64,000 nucleotides of DNA from Limibacillus halophilus (GTDB lineage Bacteria; Pseudomonadota; Alphaproteobacteria; Kiloniellales; CECT-8803): assembly GCF_014191775.1 (NCBI RefSeq), contig NZ_JACHXA010000008.1, forward strand, positions 1-64,000. The letters are read 5' to 3'. A program made the translations under genes and the position numbers. Below, piece after piece: positions 47,911 through 57,397 of the stretch. Numbering within the stretch: position 1 is the stretch's first letter; each line of letters starts with the position of its first letter. The notes below the pieces were generated by a model that saw only the letters and a program-made list of their open reading frames with translations, was not told the origin of the DNA and ran no database searches.

Positions 47911-48429
47911 ATGTTACAGATGGATAAGACTATGAAAGCTCATTTTCAAACTTTTTCCCGCTACAACACTTGGGCCAATCGGCGCCTCTATGAGGCGACG
48001 GCAACCCTGAGCGATGAGGCAAAGCGCCTACCACGACCTGCGGCTTACTTTGGCTCCCTGCTCGGCACGCTCAATCATCTGTTGCTGGTCGACCAACTAT
48101 GGTTCGACCGTGTAGAAGGCCGTCCGGGACGCCACACGCAGCTTGACGGTATCCTTTACGAGGATTTTGCGGAGCTTCGCGCCGCAAGGGAGCAGGAGGA
48201 CGCGGCTATCGAGGCAAGGGTTGCCACCATGACCGACGAAGCGCTGGCTGCCGATCTTACCTACCACACCATCACCGGCGGGCAGATGCGCAACCCCTTG
48301 CACCAGGTGCTATCCCATATCTTCAACCACCAGACCCACCACAGAGGGCAGGCGCACGCCCTGCTCAAGGATGCAGGACTCATGCCGCCACCATTGGACC
48401 TGCTCTACTACCTGCGAGACCAGGGTTGA
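47911..48429 (+). CDS. DinB family protein
   Basis: Four-helix-bundle protein of the DinB/YfiT superfamily, which binds a metal through three histidines. The His in LNHLLLVDQLWFDR and the pair in HIFNHQTHHRGQAH supply them. Known relatives are thiol-S-transferases (with bacillithiol or mycothiol) or unknown; the reaction here is not predictable. Alternative starts are the ATGs at 47920 and 47932. It is 172 aa at most and follows an AT-rich stretch. Confidence 0.86.
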   Translation: MLQMDKTMKAHFQTFSRYNTWANRRLYEATATLSDEAKRLPRPAAYFGSLLGTLNHLLLVDQLWFDRVEGRPGRHTQLDGILYEDFAELRAAREQEDAAIEARVATMTDEALAADLTYHTITGGQMRNPLHQVLSHIFNHQTHHRGQAHALLKDAGLMPPPLDLLYYLRDQG

Positions 48430-48450
48430 TGGCCCGATTGACGTCGGCAC

Positions 48451-49431
48451 TCAAGCGTCGGTCGTCAAGACGACCTTTCCGGTAGAGCGGCGCGACAATA
48501 GCAACTGCATTGCTTCTGCGATTTTTTCCAGGGGCAGTGCGTGCGACACATGCGGCTTCAGCAGGCCCGCATCGTACCAGCCAAACAGCTCGGCGAACTC
48601 GTCGCGCAGCATTTCCGGCGCCTGTTTGCGGTAAGAGCCCCAATAACAACCAACCACCGAAATATTTTTCACCAACAGAATGTTTGCGGCCGCCTGCGGT
48701 ACCCGTCCGGCTGCAAACCCGATGGTGAGCAATCGGCCGGACCATGCCAGACAGCGCAGGGAGGCATCGAAGATATCTCCGCCGACGGGGTCGAAAACCA
48801 CATCCACACCGCGCCCGTCGGTCATATCCTTCACGGCGGCACGAAGGTCGTCAGTTCGATAGTCGATGGAGGCGTCCGCGCCGTGGGCTTCGGCGAGACG
48901 ACACCGGTCCGCACCACCGGCCGATGCGATCACCCGTGCCCCCAGGGCCTTGCCGACTTCAACCGCTGCCAAGCCAACCCCGCCGGCAGCACCATGCACC
49001 AACAGCGTCTCTCCCGCCTTCAATCCGGCACGCCAGACCAGTGCGCCATGCGCCGTTCCATAGGTGATGGGAAAGCCTGCCGCCGATTGGAAGTCGAGAC
49101 TATCGGGAATTTTGAAAACATCGCTTTCGCGGGCGATGGCCTGCTCCGCAAATCCACCGTGATCAACGACCGCCAAGACGCGATCACCGGGCTTTGTCCC
49201 GGACACACCCTCGCCAACTTCCAGAACCTCGCCTGCTACTTCCAGGCCAGGACTGAATGGAAACGGCGGTTTCTCTTGGTATTTGCCCGCGATCATCAAG
49301 GTATCCGCAAAGTTCAACCCGGCCGCCGCCACGCGGATCAAAACATCGCCGGCCCCTGGTCGGGGCTCCGGAAGTTGACCAACCTTAAGAGATTCCGGCT
49401 CACCCCAAGAGTCACAGATAACTGCGCGCAT
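48451..49431 (-). CDS. NADPH:quinone oxidoreductase family protein (zinc-free MDR)
   Basis: Medium-chain reductase of the quinone reductase/zeta-crystallin class. The N-terminal GroES-like domain (about 1-125) contains GLNFADTLMIAGKYQ and FSPGLEVAGEVLEVG. The NADPH Rossmann loop is VHGAAGGVGLAAVEV (about 144-158), and VVFDPVGGDIFDASLR follows. The zinc ligands of alcohol dehydrogenases are absent, as expected for the QOR branch. The substrate may be a quinone or an unsaturated carbonyl. It is 326 aa, 32 bases downstream of the asparaginase stop. Confidence 0.9.
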   Translation of the reverse strand: MRAVICDSWGEPESLKVGQLPEPRPGAGDVLIRVAAAGLNFADTLMIAGKYQEKPPFPFSPGLEVAGEVLEVGEGVSGTKPGDRVLAVVDHGGFAEQAIARESDVFKIPDSLDFQSAAGFPITYGTAHGALVWRAGLKAGETLLVHGAAGGVGLAAVEVGKALGARVIASAGGADRCRLAEAHGADASIDYRTDDLRAAVKDMTDGRGVDVVFDPVGGDIFDASLRCLAWSGRLLTIGFAAGRVPQAAANILLVKNISVVGCYWGSYRKQAPEMLRDEFAELFGWYDAGLLKPHVSHALPLEKIAEAMQLLLSRRSTGKVVLTTDA

Positions 49432-49463
49432 TCTTCAACCTCTCATCCGCTGGTTATTACACC

Positions 49464-50525
49464 TCAGAAGCGGGCCGCGCTGGCGGTACGAATTACGCCA
49501 ACATCGCGACCGGCCCGGTTCAATATGGCCGGCCGCAACAACTCCGAAAGCGCCTCGGCCTGCTGATCGTCGATAACACCCAGACGGCGCAGAAGGGCGC
49601 CAGCGACAATCTCGCTGGCCCGCCCCGCCCCATCATCCACCTTGACGGCGAAACCCAGTCCCAAATCAGGCACCGTCCCGCAGTAGACGCCTTCGGCCCC
49701 GGTCTTGACGATGGCACGCCCCCCGACGGCGGCGATAACCCGACTATCGAACCGCCGCGTCCCACCCATCATGATTGGCTCGTTGGCAATCGCCCCGCGA
49801 ATGCGCGCGCAAGCTTCCTGACGGCGGTCTGGTTGATCGTCCGGGCTGCCAAGCCGCGCCATGGCCAGGGCGATATTGCCCAGTGGCATTCCGATTACCG
49901 GAATACCGCAACCGTCGATGCCCATAGGTACGCGCGACAGATCGAGCCCGGTCATGGCTTCCAGAACACCAAGAATGCGCTGCTGTACGGGATGATCGCG
50001 GCGGATGTAACCCTTGGTCGCCTCTCCCTTGTGGCGGGCGGTGGTCAAGAAGCCGCTATGCTTGCCCGAGCAATTGTTATGCGCAGCGGTCGGGGCGTTT
50101 CCGCTCCGCAACAATGACTCCATCGACGCGGGATCGTAGGGCAAATGCGCACCGCATTCGAGATCCTCGACACCGCAACCGATACGCTCCAGCCAGGCCA
50201 GTACGGTTTCAACATGACGTGGCTCCCCGTCGTGACTGGCGCAGGCCATTGAAATTTCCGCGTCGCCCAAACCGAAGGCCTCGGCCGCACCGGTTTCGAT
50301 CAGCGGGATGGCTTGAAGGGATTTGATGGCGGAACGGGCATAGATTGGCGCCTCTATGTCGCCGGCCTGTAATACAACCCGCCCCTCGTTGTCGACCACC
50401 GCGTAGCGGGCCCGGTGAACGCTTTCGACCATATCGCCACGCGTCAGTTCAACCAGCAACGGATTGGCATGGGCTTTGCCCGACGAAGAGCTTTCACCCG
50501 TGGTATCCTTCTCATGTTCAAGCAT
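49464..50525 (-). CDS. Asparaginase of the Rhizobium etli (class 3) type
   Basis: Hydrolyses asparagine to aspartate and ammonia. It belongs to PF06089, unrelated to the E. coli enzymes. The residues reported essential in R. etli ReAII (Ser48, Lys51, Cys135, Lys138, Cys189) are found here each shifted by exactly 17: Ser65 and Lys68 in YARSAIKS, Cys152 and Lys155 in NNCSGKHSG, and Cys206 in GIDGCGIPV. That shift is the length difference of the N-terminus. Start Met 50525 gives 353 aa; the frame open to 50888 overlaps the divergent methylase gene and is not credible. Confidence 0.92.
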   Translation of the reverse strand: MLEHEKDTTGESSSSGKAHANPLLVELTRGDMVESVHRARYAVVDNEGRVVLQAGDIEAPIYARSAIKSLQAIPLIETGAAEAFGLGDAEISMACASHDGEPRHVETVLAWLERIGCGVEDLECGAHLPYDPASMESLLRSGNAPTAAHNNCSGKHSGFLTTARHKGEATKGYIRRDHPVQQRILGVLEAMTGLDLSRVPMGIDGCGIPVIGMPLGNIALAMARLGSPDDQPDRRQEACARIRGAIANEPIMMGGTRRFDSRVIAAVGGRAIVKTGAEGVYCGTVPDLGLGFAVKVDDGAGRASEIVAGALLRRLGVIDDQQAEALSELLRPAILNRAGRDVGVIRTASAARF

Positions 50526-50603
50526 GAAGGCCGTCCTGTATGCGGTAAATGATTTGTCCAGACCTTGCCTTGCGGCGCGGCGCGGTGCAAGTTCCCTCGG
50601 GTC

Positions 50604-51137
50604 ATGAGAGGGTATTTTGGATTCGGCGTGCAGCAGATCAGCAAACCCATGAACTTGGGTAGCCTGATGCGGTCGGCGCATGCCTTCGGAGCCAGTTTCT
50701 TTTTCACCATCGACCCGGACTTCAATCCAAAGGAAGTGAAGCTTTCCGACACATCCGACGCTGCCAAGAATCTGCCCCTCTATACCTTCCCCACCGTGGG
50801 GTCCCTGACTTTGCCGCGCGAATGCAGATTGGTTGGCGTGGAACTCACCGACGATGCGGTCGACCTGCCATCCTTTCACCACCCGCACAACGCCGCCTAT
50901 GTCCTGGGCCCGGAACGCGGCTCGCTCAGCCCGGAATTAATTGAACGCTGTGATCAGGTTGTCAAAATACCGACAAAATTCTGTGTCAATGTCGGCGTTG
51001 CAGGGGCCATCGTGATGTATGATCGCATGCGATCGCTCGGGCGCTTCGCCCCGCGTGCGGTCGGAAGCCTAGGTGGGCCCGGAGAAAAACCGCCCCATGT
51101 GAGTGGGGGTCCTGTGCTTCGGCGCAGAAAGACATGA
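50604..51137 (+). CDS. TrmH/SpoU family RNA 2'-O-methyltransferase
   Basis: SPOUT-class RNA methyltransferase. The three family motifs are visible: MNLGSLMRSAHAFGAS (motif 1), YVLGPERGSLSPELIERCDQ (motif 2) and IPTKFCVNVGVAGAIVMYDRM (motif 3, forming the trefoil knot). The C-terminal tail (about 150-177) is basic and probably disordered. Which tRNA or rRNA base is modified is unknown. Start Met 50604 is preferred for matching the fold; the longer frame to 50565 adds nothing recognisable. 177 aa. Confidence 0.85.
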   Translation: MRGYFGFGVQQISKPMNLGSLMRSAHAFGASFFFTIDPDFNPKEVKLSDTSDAAKNLPLYTFPTVGSLTLPRECRLVGVELTDDAVDLPSFHHPHNAAYVLGPERGSLSPELIERCDQVVKIPTKFCVNVGVAGAIVMYDRMRSLGRFAPRAVGSLGGPGEKPPHVSGGPVLRRRKT

Positions 51138-51249
51138 AGATTATCGGCGGGGGTTGCGGCGGACTTCCGCTGGAAGTCGACAAACGCTAGGCTCGCCGGG
51201 AAGAGTTTGCCACGGCAGCGCGACAGTTGAGAAACGAGAGGGACCAGCA

Positions 51250-51822
51250 GTGCAGATCACATCGACATCGGCGGCAAAAGGCAATCACGGATGCTTGGTC
51301 GACAGGATGACGGCCCGCTCCTTGCTCGGAGCGGCCCTAGGGCTCTTGATCTTGGGTTTCAGCACGGAAAATGCCTCGGCCCAGGCCGTTGAGCAACTTG
51401 GCAGTTTCCAGCAGTGGACCGCTTACACCTATGAATCGGGCGGTCAGAAGATTTGCTTCATGTCCGCAACGCCGGCAAAGGCGGAGGGCAACTACACCCG
51501 CCGTGGAAATATCTCGGCCATGGTGACCCACCGGCCTGCGCGGGAAACCCGCGACGTCGTATCCATTGAAGCAGGCTATACCTACCAAGATGGCTCCGAT
51601 GTGACCGTGACGGTGGAGAACCGTTCCTTTGCGCTCTTTACCCAGGAAGGCAATGCCTGGGCGCGCGATAGCGAGACGGATAAGGCCATGGTGACTGCCA
51701 TGAAGGCTGGGCTGGACATGGTCGTCCAGGGCGTATCCTCGCGCGGCACCAAGACCAAGGACACATACTCCCTGAAGGGTTTCACGGCGGCTTATGACGC
51801 CATTTCCAAAGCCTGTCCGTAA
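51250..51822 (+). CDS. Invasion-associated locus B family protein (IalB)
   Basis: Exported protein of the IalB family, named from Bartonella but widespread in free-living alphaproteobacteria. A signal peptide (core LLGAALGLLILGFS, ending ASA) is followed by a beta-rich domain with QWTAYTYESGGQKICFMSATPAK, THRPARETRDVVSIEAGY and the Cys near the C-terminus (Cys-Pro). Function outside pathogens is unknown. I prefer GTG 51250 with GAGAGGGA upstream (190 aa); ATG 51307 would leave the signal peptide intact too. Confidence 0.82.
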   Translation: MQITSTSAAKGNHGCLVDRMTARSLLGAALGLLILGFSTENASAQAVEQLGSFQQWTAYTYESGGQKICFMSATPAKAEGNYTRRGNISAMVTHRPARETRDVVSIEAGYTYQDGSDVTVTVENRSFALFTQEGNAWARDSETDKAMVTAMKAGLDMVVQGVSSRGTKTKDTYSLKGFTAAYDAISKACP

Positions 51823-51879
51823 AGGGTCTTAACAAGGATTCCCTTGCCGAGGAGCCTTCGCAGGCTTATCTAGGCGCCC

Positions 51880-53040
51880 ATGACTGGAAGCGCACACACA
51901 CAAGCCTTTGCCCCACCGCCCGCCATAACCGACGGGCGGCCGTTGCTGCTTGGTCTTTCCCGCGAGGAATTGACCGAGACCATCACTGGCTTGGGTGAGC
52001 CTGCCTTCCGCGCCAAACAGCTCTGGCACTGGATCTATGACCGGGGTGAAACGGACTTCGCCCAAATGACCTCGCTCTCCAAGGGCTTCCGGGAGAAGCT
52101 GGCGGAGCGGTTCGAGGTTGGTCGGCCTGGCGTGAAGCTGCACCAGGAGTCGAGCGACGGTACGCAGAAATGGCTGCTGCGCTTCCCCGATGGCCAGGAA
52201 GTCGAGAGTGTCCACATTCCCGAAAGCGATCGTGGCACCCTTTGCGTTTCCAGCCAGGTCGGCTGCACCCTGACCTGCCGCTTTTGCCATACGGGCACGC
52301 AGCGGCTGGTACGCAACCTTTCGGCCACCGAAATCGTCGGCCAGGTAATCCTGGCCAAGGACAGCTTCGACGAATGGCCCGCCAGCCGGGAAGGCCGCCA
52401 GATCACCAACCTGGTGATGATGGGAATGGGCGAGCCTCTGTACAATTTCGACAACGTCGCCAAGGCTCTCAAGATTATCATGGATGGCGAGGGACTGGGC
52501 ATCTCCAAGCGCAAGATCACGCTCTCGACGGCCGGTGTCGTGCCGATGATGAAGCGCTGCGGCGAGGAGTTAGGCGTCAACCTTGCGGTGTCGCTGCACG
52601 CGGTCAACGACGAGATCCGGGACCACATCGTGCCGATCAACAAGAAGTACCCGATCGCCGAACTTTTGCAGGCCTGTCGAGACTATCCCGGTATCCATAA
52701 TGCCCGGCGCATCACTTTCGAGTATGTGATGCTAAAGGACGTCAACGATAGCGATGCGGATGCGCGTCAGCTTATCCGTATCCTCAAAGACATCCCGGCG
52801 AAGGTGAACCTGATTCCCTTCAACCCTTGGCCGGGCGTGCAGTTCGAATGCTCGACGAGCGAGCGCATCAACCGCTTTGCCGATATTCTAGCGGCCGGAA
52901 ATCTCTCAGCACCCGTGCGTCAACCCCGGGGTCAGGATATCCTCGCCGCCTGCGGACAGCTCAAGAGTGAAAGCCAACGGCTGAAGAAAACCGAGCGCGA
53001 TGCCGCTTTGGCGGCGGCGGCGGTTCCGGCCGAGACCTGA
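51880..53040 (+). CDS. rlmN: Dual-specificity RNA methyltransferase RlmN
   Basis: Radical SAM enzyme methylating C2 of adenosine 2503 in 23S rRNA and A37 of certain tRNAs. The cluster motif CxxxCxxC is Cys129, Cys133 and Cys136 in CTLTCRFC. Cys122 and a Cys near 359 (ILAACGQL) correspond to the methyl-carrying pair of E. coli RlmN (Cys118 and Cys355), each shifted by four. [16 protein letters not shown] and [17 protein letters not shown] are diagnostic. It is 386 aa and convergent with the EamA gene. Confidence 0.96.
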   Translation: MTGSAHTQAFAPPPAITDGRPLLLGLSREELTETITGLGEPAFRAKQLWHWIYDRGETDFAQMTSLSKGFREKLAERFEVGRPGVKLHQESSDGTQKWLLRFPDGQEVESVHIPESDRGTLCVSSQVGCTLTCRFCHTGTQRLVRNLSATEIVGQVILAKDSFDEWPASREGRQITNLVMMGMGEPLYNFDNVAKALKIIMDGEGLGISKRKITLSTAGVVPMMKRCGEELGVNLAVSLHAVNDEIRDHIVPINKKYPIAELLQACRDYPGIHNARRITFEYVMLKDVNDSDADARQLIRILKDIPAKVNLIPFNPWPGVQFECSTSERINRFADILAAGNLSAPVRQPRGQDILAACGQLKSESQRLKKTERDAALAAAAVPAET

Positions 53041-53045
53041 CACTT

Positions 53046-53960
53046 TCACACGGACCGCCAGGTGGGTCGACGCCGCAGACCGGAGACAGCGCGCAACAGC
53101 ACGGCGACCATGACAAGCCCGCCGCCGATGGCCGTCGTGGTTTCCGGCACCTCCCCGTAGAACATCCAGACCCAACCAGGGCTGAGCACGACCTCGGTCA
53201 GGGATAAGAGCGACAACTCGGCGGCCGAGACCCTGGACGCTCCCTTCAAGAACAGCACCATGCCCAGAACGATCTGCACGACCCCCATCAACAGGCAGAG
53301 CAGCAGGTCGTGCAAATTAACGGAAAAGCTTTCCAGCATCACGGCACCGAAAAGCGCAGTCATCAAGCCGCCCACGATCACAACCGGCATGGTCTCGCGC
53401 TTGCTGTCCCTGGAGGACGCCTGACGGAGCGTGACCGCATAGCAGGCAAACCCGGCAACCGAGATCAGCGCGGTGACGTTGCCCAGCCAACGACCGGCCT
53501 CCACGCCGCCTTGCACCATGTAGGCGACCCCGAACCCGGCGATGCACATGGTGATCCAGGTTGCCTTGCGGATTGGCTCCTTGAGAATGAACCAAGCCAG
53601 GATCGCCGTCATGAAGGGACCGGCGGCCAGCATGAAGACCGCGTTGGCCACGGTGGTGTAAAAAAGCGCAAAGACGAAGCCAGCAGAGGCCACGGCCAGA
53701 AAGAACCCGCCGATCAGGGAGAGACGCGCCTCGTTGCGCAGAACAGCGAAGCTGCGTCCACGCTGGCGCCAGGCAAAGTAGAGTCCCGCGGCAACAACCA
53801 CTGAAATTGACCGGTAGAACAGCAGTTGCCACGCGTCCACTTCCTCCATGGAACGCACAAACATTCCGGAGGTGCTCCAGAAGGTGCCCGCCAGCATCAC
53901 GAGCGACAATCCGATGATGCGTTCCCGGTCAAAACCCAGGGTGGGCGCGTCAACGCTCAC
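53046..53960 (-). CDS. EamA/DMT family transporter
   Basis: Membrane permease with ten predicted helices in two EamA repeats (about 15-145 and 155-290), typical of drug/metabolite transporters that export amino acids, nucleosides or other small molecules. GTFWSTSGMFVRSMEEVDAWQLLFYR opens the first repeat. The substrate cannot be inferred. The start overlaps the PhyH-type gene by 4 bases (ATGA), so the two are translationally linked. 304 aa. Confidence 0.88.
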   Translation of the reverse strand: MSVDAPTLGFDRERIIGLSLVMLAGTFWSTSGMFVRSMEEVDAWQLLFYRSISVVVAAGLYFAWRQRGRSFAVLRNEARLSLIGGFFLAVASAGFVFALFYTTVANAVFMLAAGPFMTAILAWFILKEPIRKATWITMCIAGFGVAYMVQGGVEAGRWLGNVTALISVAGFACYAVTLRQASSRDSKRETMPVVIVGGLMTALFGAVMLESFSVNLHDLLLCLLMGVVQIVLGMVLFLKGASRVSAAELSLLSLTEVVLSPGWVWMFYGEVPETTTAIGGGLVMVAVLLRAVSGLRRRPTWRSV

Positions 53961-54799
53961 GTCGGGCTATCCGCATCGTAGACAGCGTGCTTACGGCGCT
54001 CCAGTTCTTCGCGATAGGCCAACATTCCCGGATTGAAGTCCCCAACGAAGCGCGGTTCTTCTTCAAAGTGATGGAAGCGGTCCTCGCCACGCACCAGTGT
54101 CGCCGTCTCGTTGTCGATAACCGTTTGCCGAACCGATGTAGCCGCGTATTGCAGTGTCAGGCCAATCCGGCGCCTATCGCTTCGGTTAGGTTGGGATGCA
54201 TGCAGGGTCCAGCCATGGTGCAGGGAAGCCTGGCCCGCGATGAGAGACGCATGAACAATGTCGTCCTCACGGATTTCCTTATCCACGGTCTGACCGCGGT
54301 GCAGGATGTTGTCGTCCGAATAGGTATCACGGTGTGCCTGCCGACCGCTCTTATGTGATCCGGGCAGCATCATCATGCAGCCGTTTTCCGGCGTGGCGTC
54401 GCTGATCGCGATCCAGGCGGTCACCAACTTGTCGCTATCCAGGCCCCAATAGGTCAGATCCTGATGCCAGGAGACCTTTCCCCGGCTATGGGGCTCCTTG
54501 ATCACATAGGCGCTGTCCCACAACAGGATGTCCGGCCCGATGAGTGCTTCAACCGCATCCAGCAGTGTCGGATCACGCGCCAACTCGTTGGCGGAGCCGC
54601 AGATCAGATAGGGCTTGGTCTTGTAATGCAGAGGGCCCAGCCGCGCCTCCGCCATCTCTAGCGCTGCCCTGTGCGCCGCCATGGCGGCAGGCTCCATAAG
54701 CGTCAGGGGGGCGAAAAATCCTTGCGCCTCGTAAAGCGCAAGTTCCGCCGCCGAAAACCCTCTGGTCCGGCTCCCCGCATCCCGCATGGGTCCTGGCAT
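53957..54799 (-). CDS. Phytanoyl-CoA dioxygenase family protein (Fe(II)/2-oxoglutarate)
   Basis: Non-heme iron hydroxylase with a double-stranded beta-helix fold. The iron ligands are His112 and Asp114 in KVSWHQDLTYWG and a distal His in HHGWTLHASQPNRSDRRR, where the Arg that binds 2-oxoglutarate also sits. Substrate unknown; family members hydroxylate lipids, ectoine-like solutes and antibiotics. It is 280 aa and shares a 4-base overlap with the permease gene. A divergent promoter region separates it from argG. Confidence 0.88.
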   Translation of the reverse strand: MPGPMRDAGSRTRGFSAAELALYEAQGFFAPLTLMEPAAMAAHRAALEMAEARLGPLHYKTKPYLICGSANELARDPTLLDAVEALIGPDILLWDSAYVIKEPHSRGKVSWHQDLTYWGLDSDKLVTAWIAISDATPENGCMMMLPGSHKSGRQAHRDTYSDDNILHRGQTVDKEIREDDIVHASLIAGQASLHHGWTLHASQPNRSDRRRIGLTLQYAATSVRQTVIDNETATLVRGEDRFHHFEEEPRFVGDFNPGMLAYREELERRKHAVYDADSPT

Positions 54800-54983
54800 C
54801 TTTTCTGCCCTCGTGTCTCAATTTGGTCGCTGCCCCAAACTGCGGCACAGACGAGAAGCCTGTCTCTCTGATTCGCGCCAAAAAGCTGACGCAGAGGCGC
54901 GATAAGGCGGCTACCGACACGATCAGCAAGCCATTGGCCTTGCAAGACCCATGACACTTGCGCAATGGCGACGGAACGCCCTC

Positions 54984-55011
54984 TTGTAAGAGAACGCCTT
55001 TTGCCTATACT
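54984..55011 (+). promoter_or_regulatory. Predicted argG promoter
   Basis: TTGTAA (54984-54989), a 16-base spacer and TATACT (55006-55011) lie about 65 bases before the argG ATG. The -10 box matches five of six consensus bases. Confidence 0.5.
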
Positions 55012-55074
55012 CGCCGCCGCGCGGTCACGGCCTGAGACGGGCCGTCCAAACCCAAGATGTTGTGAAGGTGTCCC

Positions 55075-56286
55075 ATGAGCGAAATCAAGCGCGTCGTCCT
55101 CGCCTACTCAGGCGGACTCGATACTTCTGTGATCCTGAAATGGTTGCAGGAGACCTACCGATGCGAGGTGGTGACCTTCACTGCTGATCTCGGTCAGGGC
55201 GAAGAGCTTGAGCCGGCCCGCAAGAAAGCCGAGATGCTCGGTATCAACCCGAAACATATCTTCATCGAAGACCTGCGCGAAACCTTTGTGAAAGATTATG
55301 TCTTCCCGATGTTCCGCGCGAATGCCGTGTACGAAGGGCTTTACCTGCTGGGCACCTCGATCGCGCGACCGCTGATCGCCAAACGGCAGATCGAAATCGC
55401 CCGCGAGGTCGGCGCGGACGCCGTCTGCCACGGGGCAACCGGCAAGGGCAACGATCAGGTTCGTTTCGAACTGGGTTACTATGCGCTCAACCCCGACATC
55501 AAGGTCATCGCGCCCTGGCGCGAGTGGGACCTGACCAGCCGCACCAAGCTGATCGAGTTCGCCGAGAAGCACCAGATTCCCATCGCCAAGGATAAGCGCG
55601 GCGAGGCGCCCTTCTCGGTGGATGCGAACCTGCTGCACATCTCCGCCGAAGGCAAAGTGCTGGAAGACCCCTGGGAAGCGCCGGAGGAGTACGTCTTTTC
55701 GCGCAGCGTCTCTCCGGAAGACGCGCCGGACGAGCCGACGATCATCACCGTTGATTTCGAAAGGGGCGACCCGGTCGCCGTCGATGGCGAGGCCTTGTCG
55801 CCAGCAGCCCTGCTGACCCGCCTCAACAAACTAGCGGGCGACAACGGCATCGGACGCCTGGATTTGGTGGAAGGCCGCTTCGTCGGCATGAAATCGCGCG
55901 GCGTTTACGAGACGCCCGGCGGCACGATCCTGCTGCAGGCCCATCGGGCGATTGAGTCCATTACCCTCGACCGCGGCGCGATGCATCTGAAGGATGAGCT
56001 GATGCCGCGCTACGCCGAGCTGATCTACAACGGCTTCTGGTTCAGCCCCGAACGGCGCATGTTGCAGGCCCTGATCGACGAGAGTCAGGCCAAGGTCAAC
56101 GGCACGGTGCGTCTGAAGCTCTACAAGGGCAATGTTATCGTCCAGGGCAGAAAGTCGCCGGATAGTCTCTACTCGATGGAGCACGTGACCTTCGAGGACG
56201 ATCAGGTCTATGACCAGCGCGACGCAGAAGGTTTCATCAAACTGAACGCTTTGCGGCTACGCCTGCTCAACCGCCAACAGGGTTGA
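55075..56286 (+). CDS. argG: Argininosuccinate synthase
   Basis: Condenses citrulline and aspartate with ATP in arginine synthesis. The ATP pyrophosphatase loop [10 protein letters not shown] is at 10-19. [36 protein letters not shown] and [17 protein letters not shown] are conserved. Length 403 aa is typical of the shorter alphaproteobacterial type. GAAGGTG precedes the ATG. It stands alone, convergent with azlD. Confidence 0.97.
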   Translation: MSEIKRVVLAYSGGLDTSVILKWLQETYRCEVVTFTADLGQGEELEPARKKAEMLGINPKHIFIEDLRETFVKDYVFPMFRANAVYEGLYLLGTSIARPLIAKRQIEIAREVGADAVCHGATGKGNDQVRFELGYYALNPDIKVIAPWREWDLTSRTKLIEFAEKHQIPIAKDKRGEAPFSVDANLLHISAEGKVLEDPWEAPEEYVFSRSVSPEDAPDEPTIITVDFERGDPVAVDGEALSPAALLTRLNKLAGDNGIGRLDLVEGRFVGMKSRGVYETPGGTILLQAHRAIESITLDRGAMHLKDELMPRYAELIYNGFWFSPERRMLQALIDESQAKVNGTVRLKLYKGNVIVQGRKSPDSLYSMEHVTFEDDQVYDQRDAEGFIKLNALRLRLLNRQQG

Positions 56287-56294
56287 CCGACAGG

Positions 56295-56597
56295 CTAGCC
56301 GAGCAGCCAACGTAGGGCGACCACCGAGGCAACACCGCCAATCACCGCGACAAGGATCGGCATGCGCCATGCCAGGCCGAGCGTGATGACGGCTGCGAGC
56401 ACCTCGGCCGGCCCCTGAAGCAAAACCGTTGGCGCAATGACGGCAATCAGGACCGACCCCGGCACAGCCTCCAACGCCGCCGCGCCGCGGCCCTTCAACG
56501 ACAGGCGTGCAACCATCCAGAAGCCCAGGACGCGGGTCAAATAGGTTGCCGCCGCCATGCCAGCAATCGCCGCGAAGGTCAACCAATCCAGTGTCAC
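56295..56597 (-). CDS. azlD: AzlD family branched-chain amino-acid export subunit
   Basis: Small membrane subunit (100 aa, about four helices) of the AzlCD exporter. It begins with GTG, overlapping the azlC stop by 4 bases (GTGA). The opening TLDWLTFAAIAGMAAATYLTR, the central SVLIAVIAPTVL and the final MPILVAVIGGVASVVALRW-type helices are AzlD-like. The larger open frame around it (to 57218) is only the opposite reading of azlC. Together with AzlC it exports branched-chain amino acids in studied species. Confidence 0.85.
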   Translation of the reverse strand: MTLDWLTFAAIAGMAAATYLTRVLGFWMVARLSLKGRGAAALEAVPGSVLIAVIAPTVLLQGPAEVLAAVITLGLAWRMPILVAVIGGVASVVALRWLLG

Positions 56598-57319
56598 AAC
56601 ACGGTCTCCGGATGAGCCGGGCGTGGCGGTGGCAGAAGCAGGCCCACCAAGGCCCCGGCCAGCCCCCCCAGCAGGATGTACCACACACCCTCTATGAAAC
56701 TGTAAGACAGGGACGCAACCGCCGCGCTCGCCACCCAGGGCAGCAAGCTCCGCCAACTCACGTAGAAACTGCGCACGAGGCAAAGGAACACCGCGGCAAA
56801 GGCGAAATCGAAGCCATAGGCGGCGGGGTCGGGAATCCAGCTCCCAGCGCGATAGCCGAGCTGCGTGCTGGCCACCCAGCAGAGATAGAAAACGACCCCC
56901 ACGGAGAAATAGAAACCGGGCGTCAGTCCGCGTTGCGCCCGCCGCTGAAGGGCAAGCGCCCAAACTTCGTCGGCCATAAAGAACAACGCCAGATGACTGC
57001 GCCAGCCGCCCCAGGAGCGGATCGCCGGAGCCAGGGCCGCGCCCATCAATACATGGCGCAGGTTGACGATGAAAACCGCCAACACAAGCGTTGCAACCGC
57101 CGGAGGTGTCGTCCAGATTCCCGTCGCCACAAACTGTGCGCTGCCGGCAAAGACCAAACCGGACATCAGGCCGGTTTCCAAGGCGCTGAGTCCGGCTTGC
57201 TGGGCCAAAGTACCCCAAAGCAGCGCAAAAGGGAGTACGCTGGCGATCAGCGGGAGGGCCACTGCCATGGCATCCCCGAATTCGCTTATCAACGGCTGCT
57301 GGTCCGGTTTCTTTTCCAT
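56594..57319 (-). CDS. azlC: AzlC family branched-chain amino-acid permease
   Basis: Large subunit of the AzlCD exporter, 241 aa with about seven or eight hydrophobic helices. The N-terminal GDAMAVALPLIASVLPFALLWG, the AGSAQFVATGIWTTPP loop, and VFIVNLRHVLMGAAL with its conserved RH pair mark the family. azlD follows with a 4-base overlap, so both subunits are made together. The exported amino acid is inferred from the family. Confidence 0.92.
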   Translation of the reverse strand: MEKKPDQQPLISEFGDAMAVALPLIASVLPFALLWGTLAQQAGLSALETGLMSGLVFAGSAQFVATGIWTTPPAVATLVLAVFIVNLRHVLMGAALAPAIRSWGGWRSHLALFFMADEVWALALQRRAQRGLTPGFYFSVGVVFYLCWVASTQLGYRAGSWIPDPAAYGFDFAFAAVFLCLVRSFYVSWRSLLPWVASAAVASLSYSFIEGVWYILLGGLAGALVGLLLPPPRPAHPETVL

Positions 57320-57397
57320 AGGTCGGACAGTACCAATCTAAAAAAGGACAGAACTATTGTCCTTTTTGCATGTCCCCTCTGCAAGGAAAATGAGATT

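Noticed and set aside
48541-49566. 341-codon plus-strand frame over the quinone reductase
   Set aside because: Antisense shadow without protein features.
50526-50888. N-terminal extension of the asparaginase frame
   Set aside because: Overlaps the divergent TrmH-family gene; the true start at 50525 puts the catalytic residues in the expected register.
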